Shown here one piece after another: positions 23,870-32,529 of a stretch of DNA of 64,000 nucleotides. Made by a program: the position numbers and the translations under genes. Origin of the DNA: Clostridiales bacterium UBA6386 (GTDB lineage Bacteria > Bacillota > Clostridia > Oscillospirales > Oscillospiraceae); assembly GCA_002437585.1 (NCBI GenBank), contig DJQM01000059.1:28934-92933 (forward strand), given 5' to 3'. Position 1 is the stretch's first letter, and each line of letters starts with the position of its first letter. The notes beneath the pieces were generated by a model that saw nothing but the letters and a program-made list of their open reading frames with translations, was not told where the DNA came from and searched no databases.

Positions 23870-24991
23870 ATGGAAAACGTTACCTGGTACCCGCAGAATC
23901 CAGCCCTTCAGGCGGTTCTGAAAACCTATGATTTTCCCCAAACCCTGCTGGGTGCCGTCCGCTACGGCCAGGGGCACATCAACGATACCTACTGCGTGGT
24001 CTGCCAGCCCCAGGAGGGAGACCCCATCCGGTTCATTCTTCAGGGACTCAGCGGCGCGGCCTTCCCCCACCCGGAGGAGCTGATGGAGAACTTTGTCGGC
24101 ATTACTTCTTATTTAAGGAAGAAGATCATCGCTTCCGGCGGCGATCCGAGCCGGGAGACCCTGAGCCTGGTGAAGACCAGAGACGGCCGGGACTTCTACA
24201 CCGATGAAAGCGGCAAGGTCTGGCGGCTGACTCCCTTCATTGAAAATACGGACTGCTTCCAGTCCGCCACCCCGGCGCTTTTTGAGGCCTCCGCCCGGGC
24301 CTTCGGCCGGTTCCAGTATTTACTCCAGGACTATCCGGCCCAGACCCTCCACGAGACCATCGTGAACTTCCACAATACCGAGGATCGGTTTGCCAAGTTC
24401 CAGGCCGCCCTGGCCGCCGACAAGCGGAACCGAGCCAAGGACGTGCGCAGGGAAATTCAGTTTGTCCTCGACCGGAAGGCGGACTGCTCCGTGGCGCTTC
24501 AGGCTCTGCGGGAGGGAAGGCTTCCCCTGCGGGTCACCCACAACGACACCAAGCTCAACAATGTCCTCATTGACCGGACGACCCACGAGGGCATCTGCGT
24601 CATCGACCTGGACACCACCATGCCGGGTCTGAGCATCAACGACTTCGGCGACTCCATCCGTTTCGGCGCCAACCACAGCAAGGAGGATGAGAAGGATCTC
24701 GGCAAGGTCAATTTCGACATCGGGCTGTTTGAGGCCTACACCCGGGGCTTCCTGGAGGGGGCGCAGGGGAGCCTGACCCCGACGGAGCTGGAATACCTGC
24801 CCTGGGGTGCCCGGCTCATGACCCTGGAATGCGGCATCCGGTTCCTGACGGACTACCTGGAGGGCGACCATTATTTCCGCATCCACTATCCGGAGCAGAA
24901 TCTGGACAGAACCCGCACCCAGTTCAAGCTGGTGTCCGACATGGAGACCCAGTTCGACCGGATGGCCGCGGTGGTTGCCGGATACGCCTGA
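23870..24991 (+). CDS. NahK-like N-acetylhexosamine/sugar 1-kinase (APH fold)
   Basis: A 373-residue aminoglycoside-phosphotransferase-fold kinase that resembles NahK/LnpB, which phosphorylates GlcNAc and GalNAc at C1. Visible order: YGQGHINDTYCV (nucleotide-loop region, 32-43), RFILQGLSG strand, AFGRFQYLLQDYP, FHNTEDRF, the catalytic loop LRVTHNDTKLNNVLID (about 221-236) and the Mg site VIDLDTTMPG, then NDFGDSIRFGAN. Length fits NahK (about 360). The next gene is galE, matching the lnpB-lnpD pairing of the lacto-/galacto-N-biose pathway, although no GH112 phosphorylase or GalT-like gene is in the window. Other sugar kinases of the family are possible. Confidence 0.82.
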   Translation: MENVTWYPQNPALQAVLKTYDFPQTLLGAVRYGQGHINDTYCVVCQPQEGDPIRFILQGLSGAAFPHPEELMENFVGITSYLRKKIIASGGDPSRETLSLVKTRDGRDFYTDESGKVWRLTPFIENTDCFQSATPALFEASARAFGRFQYLLQDYPAQTLHETIVNFHNTEDRFAKFQAALAADKRNRAKDVRREIQFVLDRKADCSVALQALREGRLPLRVTHNDTKLNNVLIDRTTHEGICVIDLDTTMPGLSINDFGDSIRFGANHSKEDEKDLGKVNFDIGLFEAYTRGFLEGAQGSLTPTELEYLPWGARLMTLECGIRFLTDYLEGDHYFRIHYPEQNLDRTRTQFKLVSDMETQFDRMAAVVAGYA

Positions 24992-24997
24992 TTTTTG

Positions 24998-25026
24998 TTG
25001 ACAGATTTCCAACGGAGAAGTATAAT
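24998..25026 (+). promoter_or_regulatory. Consensus promoter of galE
   Basis: TTGACA (24998-25003), 17-bp spacer, TATAAT (25021-25026): a perfect sigma-A match 7 bases after the kinase stop, so galE can be expressed separately. Most of the resulting 5' leader is occupied by the repeat at 25052-25128. Confidence 0.85.
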
Positions 25027-25051
25027 ACAGGAAATCCTACAGCTATGATAA

Positions 25052-25128
25052 TGTAGGGGCGGCCATTGGCCGCCAGCATTCTCTGAATCCCGCAAGGTAC
25101 GAGCGGGCGGCCAATGGCCGCCCCTACA
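25052..25128. repeat. Palindromic repeat, GTAGGGGC family, copy 2
   Basis: TGTAGGGGCGGCCATTGGCC ... GGCCAATGGCCGCCCCTACA, near-perfect 20+ base inverted ends around a 35-base core, placed in the leader of galE between promoter and start codon. Close match to 43516-43609. Confidence 0.85.
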
Positions 25129-25164
25129 CACTTGATTTTCCAATCTCTACTAAGGAGGCCATTT

Positions 25165-26181
25165 ATGAACATTCTGGTAACCGGCGGTGCCGGGTACATC
25201 GGCTCCCACACCTGCGTGGAGCTGCTAAACAGCGGCTACGGCGTGGTGGTGGTGGACAATCTGTGCAACTCCAACCCCAAGAGCCTGGAGCGGGTGGAAA
25301 AGCTCACCGGCAAGAAGCCCAAATTCTACGAGGGCGACGTTCGGGACGAGGCACTGCTGCGCAAAGTTTTCACCGAGAACGAAATCGCCGCCGTCATTCA
25401 CTTTGCCGGGCTGAAGGCCGTGGGCGAGTCCGTTGCCCAGCCCTGGCGGTATTACGACAACAACCTGAACACCACCCTGGCACTGACCAAGGTCATGGGC
25501 GAGATGGGCTGCAAGAAGATCATCTTCTCCTCCTCCGCCACCGTCTACTCCGGGGACAACGAAATGCCCCTGCGGGAGACCTCCCGCACCGGCGGCTGCA
25601 CCAACCCCTACGGCTGGACCAAGTACATGACCGAGCAGATCCTCTCCGGGATCAGCCACGCCGACCCTGAGTGGAACGTGGTGCTGCTGCGCTACTTTAA
25701 CCCCATCGGTGCCCATGAAAGCGGCCTCATCGGCGAGGACCCCAGAGGCATTCCCAATAACCTGATGCCCTACATCACCCAGGTGGCCATCGGTCGCCGG
25801 GAGTGCCTGAGCATCTACGGAAACGACTATCCCACCCCCGACGGCACCGGCGTCCGGGACTACATCCATGTGGTTGACCTGGCCAAGGGGCATGTGGCGG
25901 CGGTTGAGTATGTGGTAGGGCATCCTGGCTGCGAGGTGTTCAACCTGGGCACCGGCATTGGTTACAGCGTGCTGGACATGGTTCACGCCTTCGAGAAGGC
26001 CAATAACCTGACCGTGCCCTATAAAATCGTAGGTCGCCGTCCCGGCGATCTGCCCACCTGCTACGCCGATCCTGCCAAGAGCGCGGAGATTCTGGGCTGG
26101 AAGGCCGAGAAGAACCTGGAGGATATGTGCCGGGATTCCTGGCGTTGGCAGACCCAGAACCCCATGGGCTACGGGGACTGA
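25165..26181 (+). CDS. galE: UDP-glucose 4-epimerase
   Basis: A 338-residue SDR-type epimerase interconverting UDP-galactose and UDP-glucose (and possibly the N-acetyl forms). N-terminal NAD site VTGGAGYIGSHTC; catalytic SSSATVY with YGWTK (Tyr-x3-Lys) near residue 150; RYFNPIGAHESG and RDYIHVVDLA are classic GalE motifs. AAGGAGG precedes the ATG at 25165. The length equals typical bacterial GalE. Adjacent to a NahK-like kinase, so it likely returns galactosyl units to glycolysis or amino-sugar pools. Followed by a strong terminator. Confidence 0.96.
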   Translation: MNILVTGGAGYIGSHTCVELLNSGYGVVVVDNLCNSNPKSLERVEKLTGKKPKFYEGDVRDEALLRKVFTENEIAAVIHFAGLKAVGESVAQPWRYYDNNLNTTLALTKVMGEMGCKKIIFSSSATVYSGDNEMPLRETSRTGGCTNPYGWTKYMTEQILSGISHADPEWNVVLLRYFNPIGAHESGLIGEDPRGIPNNLMPYITQVAIGRRECLSIYGNDYPTPDGTGVRDYIHVVDLAKGHVAAVEYVVGHPGCEVFNLGTGIGYSVLDMVHAFEKANNLTVPYKIVGRRPGDLPTCYADPAKSAEILGWKAEKNLEDMCRDSWRWQTQNPMGYGD

Positions 26182-26202
26182 GAAAATACGGCAAGATACG
26201 CA

Positions 26203-26238
26203 CCCCGCCGGGAGGAACGCTTCTCCCGGCGGGGTTTT
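26203..26238 (+). terminator. Terminator after galE
   Basis: CCCCGCCGGGAG/CTCCCGGCGGGG 12-bp stem with 8-nt loop followed by TTTT. Confidence 0.9.
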
Positions 26239-26269
26239 GCTTGCGATATCGGGCGGCTGAAAGAAGGCC

Positions 26270-26325
26270 GTTCCCCTCCGGGGTGGTGCTCCGCGCAGGG
26301 CGTTCAGATCAATTGGCGGCAGCAA
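26270..26325. repeat. REP-like fragment
   Basis: Contains GTGGTGCTCCGCGCAGGGCG, shared with 20171-20190 and 54351-54367. The remaining 26239-26414 interval shows no gene; a possible promoter (TATAAT 26415-26420, weak TGACTT -35) lies at its right end. Confidence 0.5.
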
Positions 26326-26427
26326 TTGCACAATCATGCGCACCATGACGGATGAGGGCTGTTGACTATCTCAGACAGACCCTATTTAGGCGTGACTTTT
26401 CTGTCAAAGGGTGCTATAATGACGCCA

Positions 26428-26648
26428 GGGAAGCCCCGCGCAATTGTCCCTTCCCGTCTCAGCCGCCTGTTTGCCCCATTTCTTCCGTTTGAAAAACGGG
26501 AAATATGGCGCAGCCATCGCCAGCGGATGCTGGCTTACGGATGCGGCGTACCCCTTGCGGGTGCATACAGGATTCCGGCCTTTCCCAAACCTCGAACCGG
26601 GAAAGACATCCCGGCTGAGACTTCCTGCCGAATTGCGCGGTGCTGCCC
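26428..26648. repeat. MITE-B element, full copy (about 221 bp)
   Basis: Starts near GAAGCCCCGCGCAATT and ends AATTGCGCGGTGCTGCC; internal GAAAAACGGGAAATATGGCG and CCTTGCGGGTGCATACAG match the copy at 17455-17673. It occupies the whole leader between a TATAAT at 26415-26420 and the ribosome site of the FMN enzyme gene, so the mRNA leader of that gene is essentially the element. Confidence 0.8.
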
Positions 26649-26678
26649 CAGGATAAAAACGTTTAGGGGGAAATCCAT

Positions 26679-27701
26679 ATGACTTATTCCGAAGTACTTG
26701 CCAATGCCCGCCAGGCCATGAGTCCCAACTGCAAGGCCTGCCCCGTGTGCAACGGCCGAGCCTGCACCAATCACGTTCCCGGCCCCGGTGCCAAGGGCGT
26801 GGGCGACAACGCCATCCGCAATTTCGATGCCTGGCAGCACATCCGGGTGAACATGGACACCATCCACGACAGCGGCGATCCGGACACCTGCCTGGAGCTG
26901 TTCGGAAAACGCTTCCGCTATCCCTTCTTCGCCGGCCCCGTGGGCGCAGTGACCATGCACTACTCCGACAAGTACGACGACCTGGCCTACAACAACGTGC
27001 TGGTCAAGGCCTGCGCGGATAACGGCATTGCCGCCTTCACCGGCGACGGTCTGAACGCCGACGTGATGAAGTCCGCCTGCGGTGCCATCGCCGCCCGGGA
27101 CGGCATGGGCGTGCCCACAGTCAAGCCCTGGAACCAGGAGACCGTGAGAGCCAAAATGGAGCTGGTACACGCCTCCCACTGCTTCGCCGTGGCCATGGAC
27201 GTGGACGGCGCGGGTCTGCCCTTCCTGAAGGGCATGAACCCTCCCGCTGGCAGCAAGACCGTGGCGCAGCTGGCGGAAATCGCCCGGATGGCAGGCAAGC
27301 CCTTCATCGTCAAGGGTATTATGACCGTCAAGGGTGCTCTGAAGGCTCAGCAGGCCGGTGCCGCCGCCATTGTGGTCAGCAACCACGGCGGCCGTGTTCT
27401 CGACCAATGTCCCGCCACCGCTGAGGTGCTTCCCGGCATTGTGGAAGCCCTGAAGGGCAGCGGCGTGAAAATTCTGGTGGACGGCGGCCTGCGCAGCGGC
27501 GTGGACGTGTTCAAGGCTCTGGCCATGGGCGCGGACGCGGTGATCATCGCCCGCCCCTTCGTCTGCGCGGTCTACGGCGGCGGCGAGGAAGGCGTGAAGC
27601 TGTACATCGACAAGATCGGCGGCGAGCTGGAAGACGCCATGACCATGTGCGGCGCGAAGAGCCTGAAGGACATCACCCCGGATATGATTTTCGTCCGGTA
27701 A
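26679..27701 (+). CDS. FMN-dependent alpha-hydroxy-acid oxidising protein
   Basis: A 340-residue TIM-barrel flavoprotein of the lactate/glycolate dehydrogenase superfamily. The FMN and substrate motifs are present: PFFAGPVGAV, GKPFIVKGIMT (Lys), AAIVVSNHGGR (catalytic His plus Arg) and ILVDGGLRSGVDVFKALAMGA. An N-terminal cysteine cluster CKACPVCNGRAC (residues 18-29) is unusual compared with classical oxidases and is seen in an anaerobe subgroup; it might bind metal or be redox active. An oxidase is unlikely in a strict anaerobe, so a dehydrogenase using another acceptor is the better guess. Monocistronic with terminator. Confidence 0.85.
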   Translation: MTYSEVLANARQAMSPNCKACPVCNGRACTNHVPGPGAKGVGDNAIRNFDAWQHIRVNMDTIHDSGDPDTCLELFGKRFRYPFFAGPVGAVTMHYSDKYDDLAYNNVLVKACADNGIAAFTGDGLNADVMKSACGAIAARDGMGVPTVKPWNQETVRAKMELVHASHCFAVAMDVDGAGLPFLKGMNPPAGSKTVAQLAEIARMAGKPFIVKGIMTVKGALKAQQAGAAAIVVSNHGGRVLDQCPATAEVLPGIVEALKGSGVKILVDGGLRSGVDVFKALAMGADAVIIARPFVCAVYGGGEEGVKLYIDKIGGELEDAMTMCGAKSLKDITPDMIFVR

Positions 27702-27720
27702 GCGGGCTTCTATGTCATAT

Positions 27721-27755
27721 TGGCTCCCCTTGGACACCCAGGGGGAGCCAATTTT
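27721..27755 (+). terminator. Terminator after the FMN enzyme gene
   Basis: TTGGCTCCCC...GGGGAGCCAA stem with a TTGG-acac-CCAG inner part, followed by TTTTG. The following stretch to 27982 holds a TCATTGCGAAC REP fragment (from 27788) and no gene. Confidence 0.85.
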
Positions 27756-28045
27756 GTTCCCGCTGGGGCAGGCCGATATATGCTTGTCATTGCGAACCGC
27801 TGCCAAAGTATTAGCGTTTTCGCACTGCCCTCTCAGGAGAAGGCTTGAAGGCCATTTTCCGCAACGCAGAAATTCCTGCGCAGAACGCACAATATGAATT
27901 TTTTGTGAACTAAAAATTTGTTAATTGTTACGAATCTTCTCCGTCGCAGACAGTTGTGCTTCACAAACGGACAAGCCCGGTGTATAATAAAGTCGTCGTT
28001 TCGCCGTACCTCCCGGAAAGCAGTGGAAAACAGAAAGGAACGCCT

Positions 28046-28564
28046 ATGGATCTCACCCCTGAGCAGCAGCTGAACCGGCTGCTGGATGCCTATTCTCACG
28101 CCTATGATGTGGAGCGTGACGTGACCGTGGAGGATACGGTTTATCCCGCCATGGCCACCTACTTCCTGCGGGACGAGAATTACCTGATTTCCAGAAAGCA
28201 CGTTCTTTCGGCACTGGAGCAGCACGAATATGTGTACTTCCTCCAGGTCGAGCACCTGAGCGCGGAGAGCCTGCAGGAGCACATCGACCGCACCAAGGCG
28301 GCGGGGCTGTCTCTGGTTCACCCCCACAAGGAGCACATGTTTTCCAATGTAGGTCTGGTGGTGCTGGCGGACACCATTTCGCCGGAGGCGAAAACACTGC
28401 TGAAGCGTACCCGCTTCCGCAAATACTACATGCTGGGACTCCAGGGCTGGACGGAGTATCAGCTGGCAGCTATGGAAACATCCACCGGAAGCTTCTACTC
28501 CAATCCAGCGGGTGTAGGGGCCAGAAAGAATCTGGAGCGGAACTTCCGCCCCCGGAAAAAGTGA
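28046..28564 (+). CDS. Conserved-looking soluble protein of unknown function upstream of cstA
   Basis: A 172-residue acidic/basic soluble protein, no signal or membrane segment. I do not recognise the family. Notable segments are YPAMATYFLRDENYLISRKH near the N-terminus and RFRKYYMLGLQGWTEYQL near the C-terminus; His-rich VHPHKEHMF lies in the middle. AAAGGA ribosome site before ATG 28046, and a TATAAT at 27983-27988. It ends 22 bases before the CstA gene, so the two are probably one operon and it may regulate or accompany the transporter. Confidence 0.75.
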   Translation: MDLTPEQQLNRLLDAYSHAYDVERDVTVEDTVYPAMATYFLRDENYLISRKHVLSALEQHEYVYFLQVEHLSAESLQEHIDRTKAAGLSLVHPHKEHMFSNVGLVVLADTISPEAKTLLKRTRFRKYYMLGLQGWTEYQLAAMETSTGSFYSNPAGVGARKNLERNFRPRKK

Positions 28565-28586
28565 AAGAAAGGGAGTTATCAATCCA

Positions 28587-30317
28587 ATGAACGGTCTCGT
28601 ACTTCTTCTGATCGGAATCGCCGTTCTCCTGTGCGGCTACATCTTCTACGGCCGCTACCTGTGCATCAAGTGGGGCGTCGGCGAAACCAACGAGCCCACC
28701 CCCGCGCACACCATGGAGGACGGTATCGACTACGTTCCCGCCAAGGCCCCTGTGCTGATGGGACACCACTTCTCCTCCATCGCCGGCGCCGGCCCCATTA
28801 CCGGCCCCATCTCCGCCGCCATGTTCGGCTGGCTGCCCTGCATGCTGTGGATCCTGGTGGGCGGCATTTTCTTCGGCGGCGTCCATGACTTCGGCGCGCT
28901 GTTCGCCTCCGTCCGCCACAAGGGCAAGTCCATCGGCGAGATCATCTCCGCCAATATGGGCCTGCGGGCAAAGCGTCTGTTCATCATCTTCTCCTACCTG
29001 ACCCTGATTCTGGTGGTGGCCGCCTTCGCCTCCATCGTGGCCGGAACCTTCGCCGCCAAGTTCGTGGACGGTCAGGTGGATCTGGCCGCCTCCGCCACCC
29101 CCGCTTCCGTGGCCATGGTTTCCCTGCTATTCATTGTCATCGCCATTGCCTTCGGCTTCATGGTCTACCGCCGGAACGCGCCCATGGGCATTTCCACCAT
29201 CGCCGGTGTCATCGCCATCTGCCTGTGCATGGCCATCGGCATGAACTGGCACCCCCTGTACCTGTCCAACACCGCCTGGATGTGGATCGTCGGCCTGTAC
29301 ATCGCCGTTGCCTCCGTCACCCCCGTGTGGATCCTGCTCCAGCCCCGTGACTACCTGTCCTCCTTCCTGCTGTACGGCATGATGATCGTGTCCGTCTTCG
29401 GCATTGTGGTCGCCCATCCCAACATGGTGGATTCCGCCGGTGCAGGTCTCGTCGCCATCGGCGACGGCGTGAACGCTGCCGGCATCCGGCAGCCCATCTT
29501 CCCGGTGCTGTTCACCACCATTGCCTGCGGCGCCATCTCCGGCTTCCATTCCCTGGTTTCCTCCGGCACCACCTCCAAGCAGCTGGATAAGGAGACCGAT
29601 GCCAAGCCCATCGCCTACGGCGGTATGCTGCTGGAGTGCGTGCTGGCCGTCATCACCCTGGTTGCCATCGCCTACGCCCGTCAGACCGGCCACACTGCCG
29701 GTGCTACCGACATCTTCGCCGGCGGCGTTGCCGGTATGGCTTCTCAGATCGCCGGCGGCAATGCGACCCTGTTCAGCATCCTGTACACCCTGCTGGTTCT
29801 GACCTACTCGGCCTTCTGCCTGACCTCTCTGGACACCGCCACCCGTCTGGCTCGGTTCATGTTCCAGGAGTTCTGGATCGACGGCACCAAGGGCGAAACC
29901 CCCGAAAACGTCACCGGCCTGAAGAAGTTCATGGCCAACCCCTATGTGGCCACCATCATCACCGTGGTTCTGGGCATTCTGCTGGGTCTGAACGGCTACA
30001 CCAAGATCTGGGCACTGTTCGGCTCCGCCAACCAGCTGCTGGCCGCTCTGGGTCTGCTGGCTGTGGCTACCTGGCTGGGCAACGTGGGCAAGGACAACAA
30101 GATGTTCCTGTTCCCCATGGCCTTCATGCTGCTCGTAACCATCGCCTCCCTGCTGATCAATTCCTGGCAGCAGTTGGGTCTGATCCTGGCCGGCGGTGCC
30201 GACTGGGGTCCCTACGTTCAGGTGATCCTGGGTCTGCTGCTGGTTGTCCTGGCCGTGGTTCTGGCCATCGAGGGCATTACCACCATCGTCAAGCAGAAGA
30301 AGACCGTCAAGGCCTGA
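28587..30317 (+). CDS. cstA: Carbon starvation protein A (CstA) family transporter
   Basis: A 576-residue membrane protein with about 15 hydrophobic segments. The CstA signature region is clear: GHHFSSIAGAGPITGP near residue 57, GGIFFGGVHDFGALFASVR near 93, and FHSLVSSGTTSKQL near 315. Members import peptides or pyruvate under carbon limitation; which substrate applies here is unknown. Short Firmicutes version (about 580 residues) rather than the roughly 700-residue E. coli type. Follows the unknown 172-residue gene and ends in a terminator. Confidence 0.93.
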   Translation: MNGLVLLLIGIAVLLCGYIFYGRYLCIKWGVGETNEPTPAHTMEDGIDYVPAKAPVLMGHHFSSIAGAGPITGPISAAMFGWLPCMLWILVGGIFFGGVHDFGALFASVRHKGKSIGEIISANMGLRAKRLFIIFSYLTLILVVAAFASIVAGTFAAKFVDGQVDLAASATPASVAMVSLLFIVIAIAFGFMVYRRNAPMGISTIAGVIAICLCMAIGMNWHPLYLSNTAWMWIVGLYIAVASVTPVWILLQPRDYLSSFLLYGMMIVSVFGIVVAHPNMVDSAGAGLVAIGDGVNAAGIRQPIFPVLFTTIACGAISGFHSLVSSGTTSKQLDKETDAKPIAYGGMLLECVLAVITLVAIAYARQTGHTAGATDIFAGGVAGMASQIAGGNATLFSILYTLLVLTYSAFCLTSLDTATRLARFMFQEFWIDGTKGETPENVTGLKKFMANPYVATIITVVLGILLGLNGYTKIWALFGSANQLLAALGLLAVATWLGNVGKDNKMFLFPMAFMLLVTIASLLINSWQQLGLILAGGADWGPYVQVILGLLLVVLAVVLAIEGITTIVKQKKTVKA

Positions 30318-30337
30318 TTCTTCCATCCCGCCAGGCT

Positions 30338-30369
30338 CCCCGGATGCGGCTGCATCCGGGGATTTTTTC
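30338..30369 (+). terminator. Terminator after cstA
   Basis: CCCCGGATGC/GCATCCGGGG 10-bp stem followed by ATTTTTTC. Confidence 0.92.
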
Positions 30370-30445
30370 TGGACACATATGCCCCTGCTGCTTTGCAAGG
30401 ACACGGTTTCACCAAAGTGCCCGCAATGTACTGATATGTACCCCC

Positions 30446-30473
30446 TTGCACTTTTCCAAAAAATGATTATAAT
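30446..30473 (+). promoter_or_regulatory. Promoter of the MATE transporter gene
   Basis: TTGCAC (30446-30451), 16-bp spacer, TATAAT (30468-30473), then AAGGAGG and ATG 30525. Confidence 0.75.
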
Positions 30474-30524
30474 AACACTGCTATATCAAATCTATGTCAA
30501 ATTCCTGTAAGGAGGGTATGAACC

Positions 30525-31877
30525 GTGGCAAAGCCCAACCGTGGAATGCTGGAAGGCCCGCTGCTTCCCGCCATTGTTTCCTACGCGGTTCCCATTATCT
30601 TCACCAGCGTTTTGCAGCTGCTGTTCAACGCCGCCGATCTGGTGGTGGTGGGTCAGTTCTGCGGCAGCGTCAGCGTGGCCGCCGTAGGCTCCACCAGCTC
30701 CTTGACCAACCTGTTGGTGAATTTCTTCATTGGTCTGTCCATCGGCGCGGGCATTACCGTGGCTCACGGCCTGGGCAGCCGGGAGGATGCCGTGGTGCAG
30801 AACACCGTTCACACCGCCATTCCCACGGCTCTGGTCAGCGGCGTGGCTCTGACCGTCGTCGGTGTGTGCTTCTCCAGCAACTTTCTGGAGATGATGGGCA
30901 CCCCGGACAACGTTCTGCCCCTTTCCACGGTGTATATGCAGATCTATTTCTGCGGCAGCACCTTCACCATGGTCTATAACTTCTGCGCCGCCATTTTACG
31001 GGCGGCAGGGGACACCAAGGGGCCTCTGGCTTACCTGACCATTGCGGGCATTGTGAACGTGATCCTCAACATTTTCTTCGTCACGCAGCTGGATATGAAC
31101 GTAGCCGGCGTAGCCCTGGCCACCACCATTTCCCAGGGCATTTCCGCGGTGCTTGTCACCTGGGCACTGATGAAGCGGGAGGATGCCTGCCGCTTTAGCC
31201 CGAAAAAGATGCGGTTCCACCCCGCTCAGCTGTCGAAAATTCTCCGTCTGGGTCTGCCCGCAGGCATTCAAAGCTCCCTGTTCTCCATTTCCAATGTGCT
31301 GATCCAGTCCTCCGTCAACTCCTTTGGCGACGTGTGCATGTCCGGCAGTGCCGCCGCAGGCAATATCGAGGGCTTTGTCTTCGCCATCCAGGATTCTTTC
31401 CAGCAGACGGCGGTGAATTTCACCGGTCAGAACATGGGTGCCCACAAATTCCGCCGTGCCCGGCGGATTCTGTGGACCTGCATGGGCTGCGTGACGGTGG
31501 TTGGCCTGGTCTTCGGCTTCTCCGCCTGGTACTTTGGGGAGCAGCTTCTGTCCATTTACATCACCGACTCCCCCACGGCCACGGCCTACGGCATGGTACG
31601 GCTGAGCCTGATCACCCTGCCCTATTTCCTCTGCGGCCAGATGAACGTATCCACCGGTGCCCTGCGGGGCATGGGAGCCTCTCTGACCCCCATGATTATC
31701 TCCATCCTGGGTATCTGCGCCTTCCGGGTGTTCTGGATCTACACCTTCTTCCAGGCCATCCACACCCCGGAGTGTCTTTTCGTCTCCTATCCCATTTCCT
31801 GGGCTCTGACCCTGATTGCCCAGATGATTGCCTATTTCCTGATTCGCAGGAAGTACCCGAAAGAAGACTGCACATAA
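30525..31877 (+). CDS. MATE family efflux transporter
   Basis: A 450-residue transporter with twelve predicted helices in two homologous halves. N-terminal MLEGPLLPAIVSYAVPIIF and the FNAADLVVVGQFCG segment match the MATE pattern; the second half repeats it with GLPAGIQSSLFSISNVLIQS. Expected to export cationic drugs or metabolites by Na+ or H+ exchange. Single gene bounded by promoter and terminator. Substrate not inferable. Confidence 0.93.
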   Translation: MAKPNRGMLEGPLLPAIVSYAVPIIFTSVLQLLFNAADLVVVGQFCGSVSVAAVGSTSSLTNLLVNFFIGLSIGAGITVAHGLGSREDAVVQNTVHTAIPTALVSGVALTVVGVCFSSNFLEMMGTPDNVLPLSTVYMQIYFCGSTFTMVYNFCAAILRAAGDTKGPLAYLTIAGIVNVILNIFFVTQLDMNVAGVALATTISQGISAVLVTWALMKREDACRFSPKKMRFHPAQLSKILRLGLPAGIQSSLFSISNVLIQSSVNSFGDVCMSGSAAAGNIEGFVFAIQDSFQQTAVNFTGQNMGAHKFRRARRILWTCMGCVTVVGLVFGFSAWYFGEQLLSIYITDSPTATAYGMVRLSLITLPYFLCGQMNVSTGALRGMGASLTPMIISILGICAFRVFWIYTFFQAIHTPECLFVSYPISWALTLIAQMIAYFLIRRKYPKEDCT

Positions 31878-31878
31878 C

Positions 31879-31919
31879 AAACGGCTCCCCTTGATAACCA
31901 AGGGGAGCCGTTTGTTCCG
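31879..31919. terminator. Bidirectional terminator
   Basis: AAACGGCTCCCCTT/AAGGGGAGCCGTTT 14-bp stem between the convergent MATE and phosphoribosyltransferase genes, with T or A runs on either side. Confidence 0.9.
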
Positions 31920-31925
31920 TTATGC

Positions 31926-32480
31926 TTAGCCCAGCACCGTTCCGTCGGGATGGAACAGGGGCAGCTTCTCCAGATAAATCAGATCCTTGCGCTCCTGGGC
32001 GTCGCCCTCGGCAAGGATGGCCATCCGACCGCAGATGGTACCCCCGGCCTTCTCGACCAGAGCCTCCAGCGCGTGAAGGCTCTCACCGGTGGAGATCACA
32101 TCGTCCACAATGAGAATTTTCTTGCCCTTCATCAGTGCCGCGTCCGCGCCGTCCAGATACAGCTTCTGCTCCTTGGCGGTGGTGATGGAGTGGACGCTGA
32201 CGCCAAAGATGTCCCGCATGTACAGCTTGGGGCCTTTGCGAGCCAGGAAGTACTTCCGGTTGCCGGCCTGACGAGCCATTTCGTGAGCCAGCGGAATGCC
32301 CTTGGCTTCGGCGGTGATGATATAGTCATAGGCGGGTGCCCGATCCAGCAGCTCCCTGGCGCAGGCCACGGTCAGCTCCGGGTCGCCGAAGATCACGAAG
32401 CCCGCGATGGACAGGTTCTCGTTCAGGGGGCAGATGGGAAGATCCCGCTCCAGCCCGGCGATGGTCATATGGTAGTACAT
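31926..32480 (-). CDS. Purine-type phosphoribosyltransferase
   Basis: A 184-residue type I phosphoribosyltransferase. The PRPP motif IVDDVISTGES (about residues 125-135) is intact, and the overall pattern (YIITAEAKGIPLAHEMAR, YFLARKGPKLYM) resembles adenine phosphoribosyltransferases, with a divergent N-terminus. Start ATG 32480 is chosen because AAGGAG lies 9 nt upstream; an ATG at 32489 would overlap that site. It probably salvages adenine or a related base to the nucleotide using PRPP. Own promoter; convergent with MATE. Confidence 0.82.
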   Translation of the reverse strand: MYYHMTIAGLERDLPICPLNENLSIAGFVIFGDPELTVACARELLDRAPAYDYIITAEAKGIPLAHEMARQAGNRKYFLARKGPKLYMRDIFGVSVHSITTAKEQKLYLDGADAALMKGKKILIVDDVISTGESLHALEALVEKAGGTICGRMAILAEGDAQERKDLIYLEKLPLFHPDGTVLG

Positions 32481-32529
32481 GGGAAGCATCTCCTTATTCT
32501 CTGGAGCAAGGCTCCTTTTATCTGGTTTT

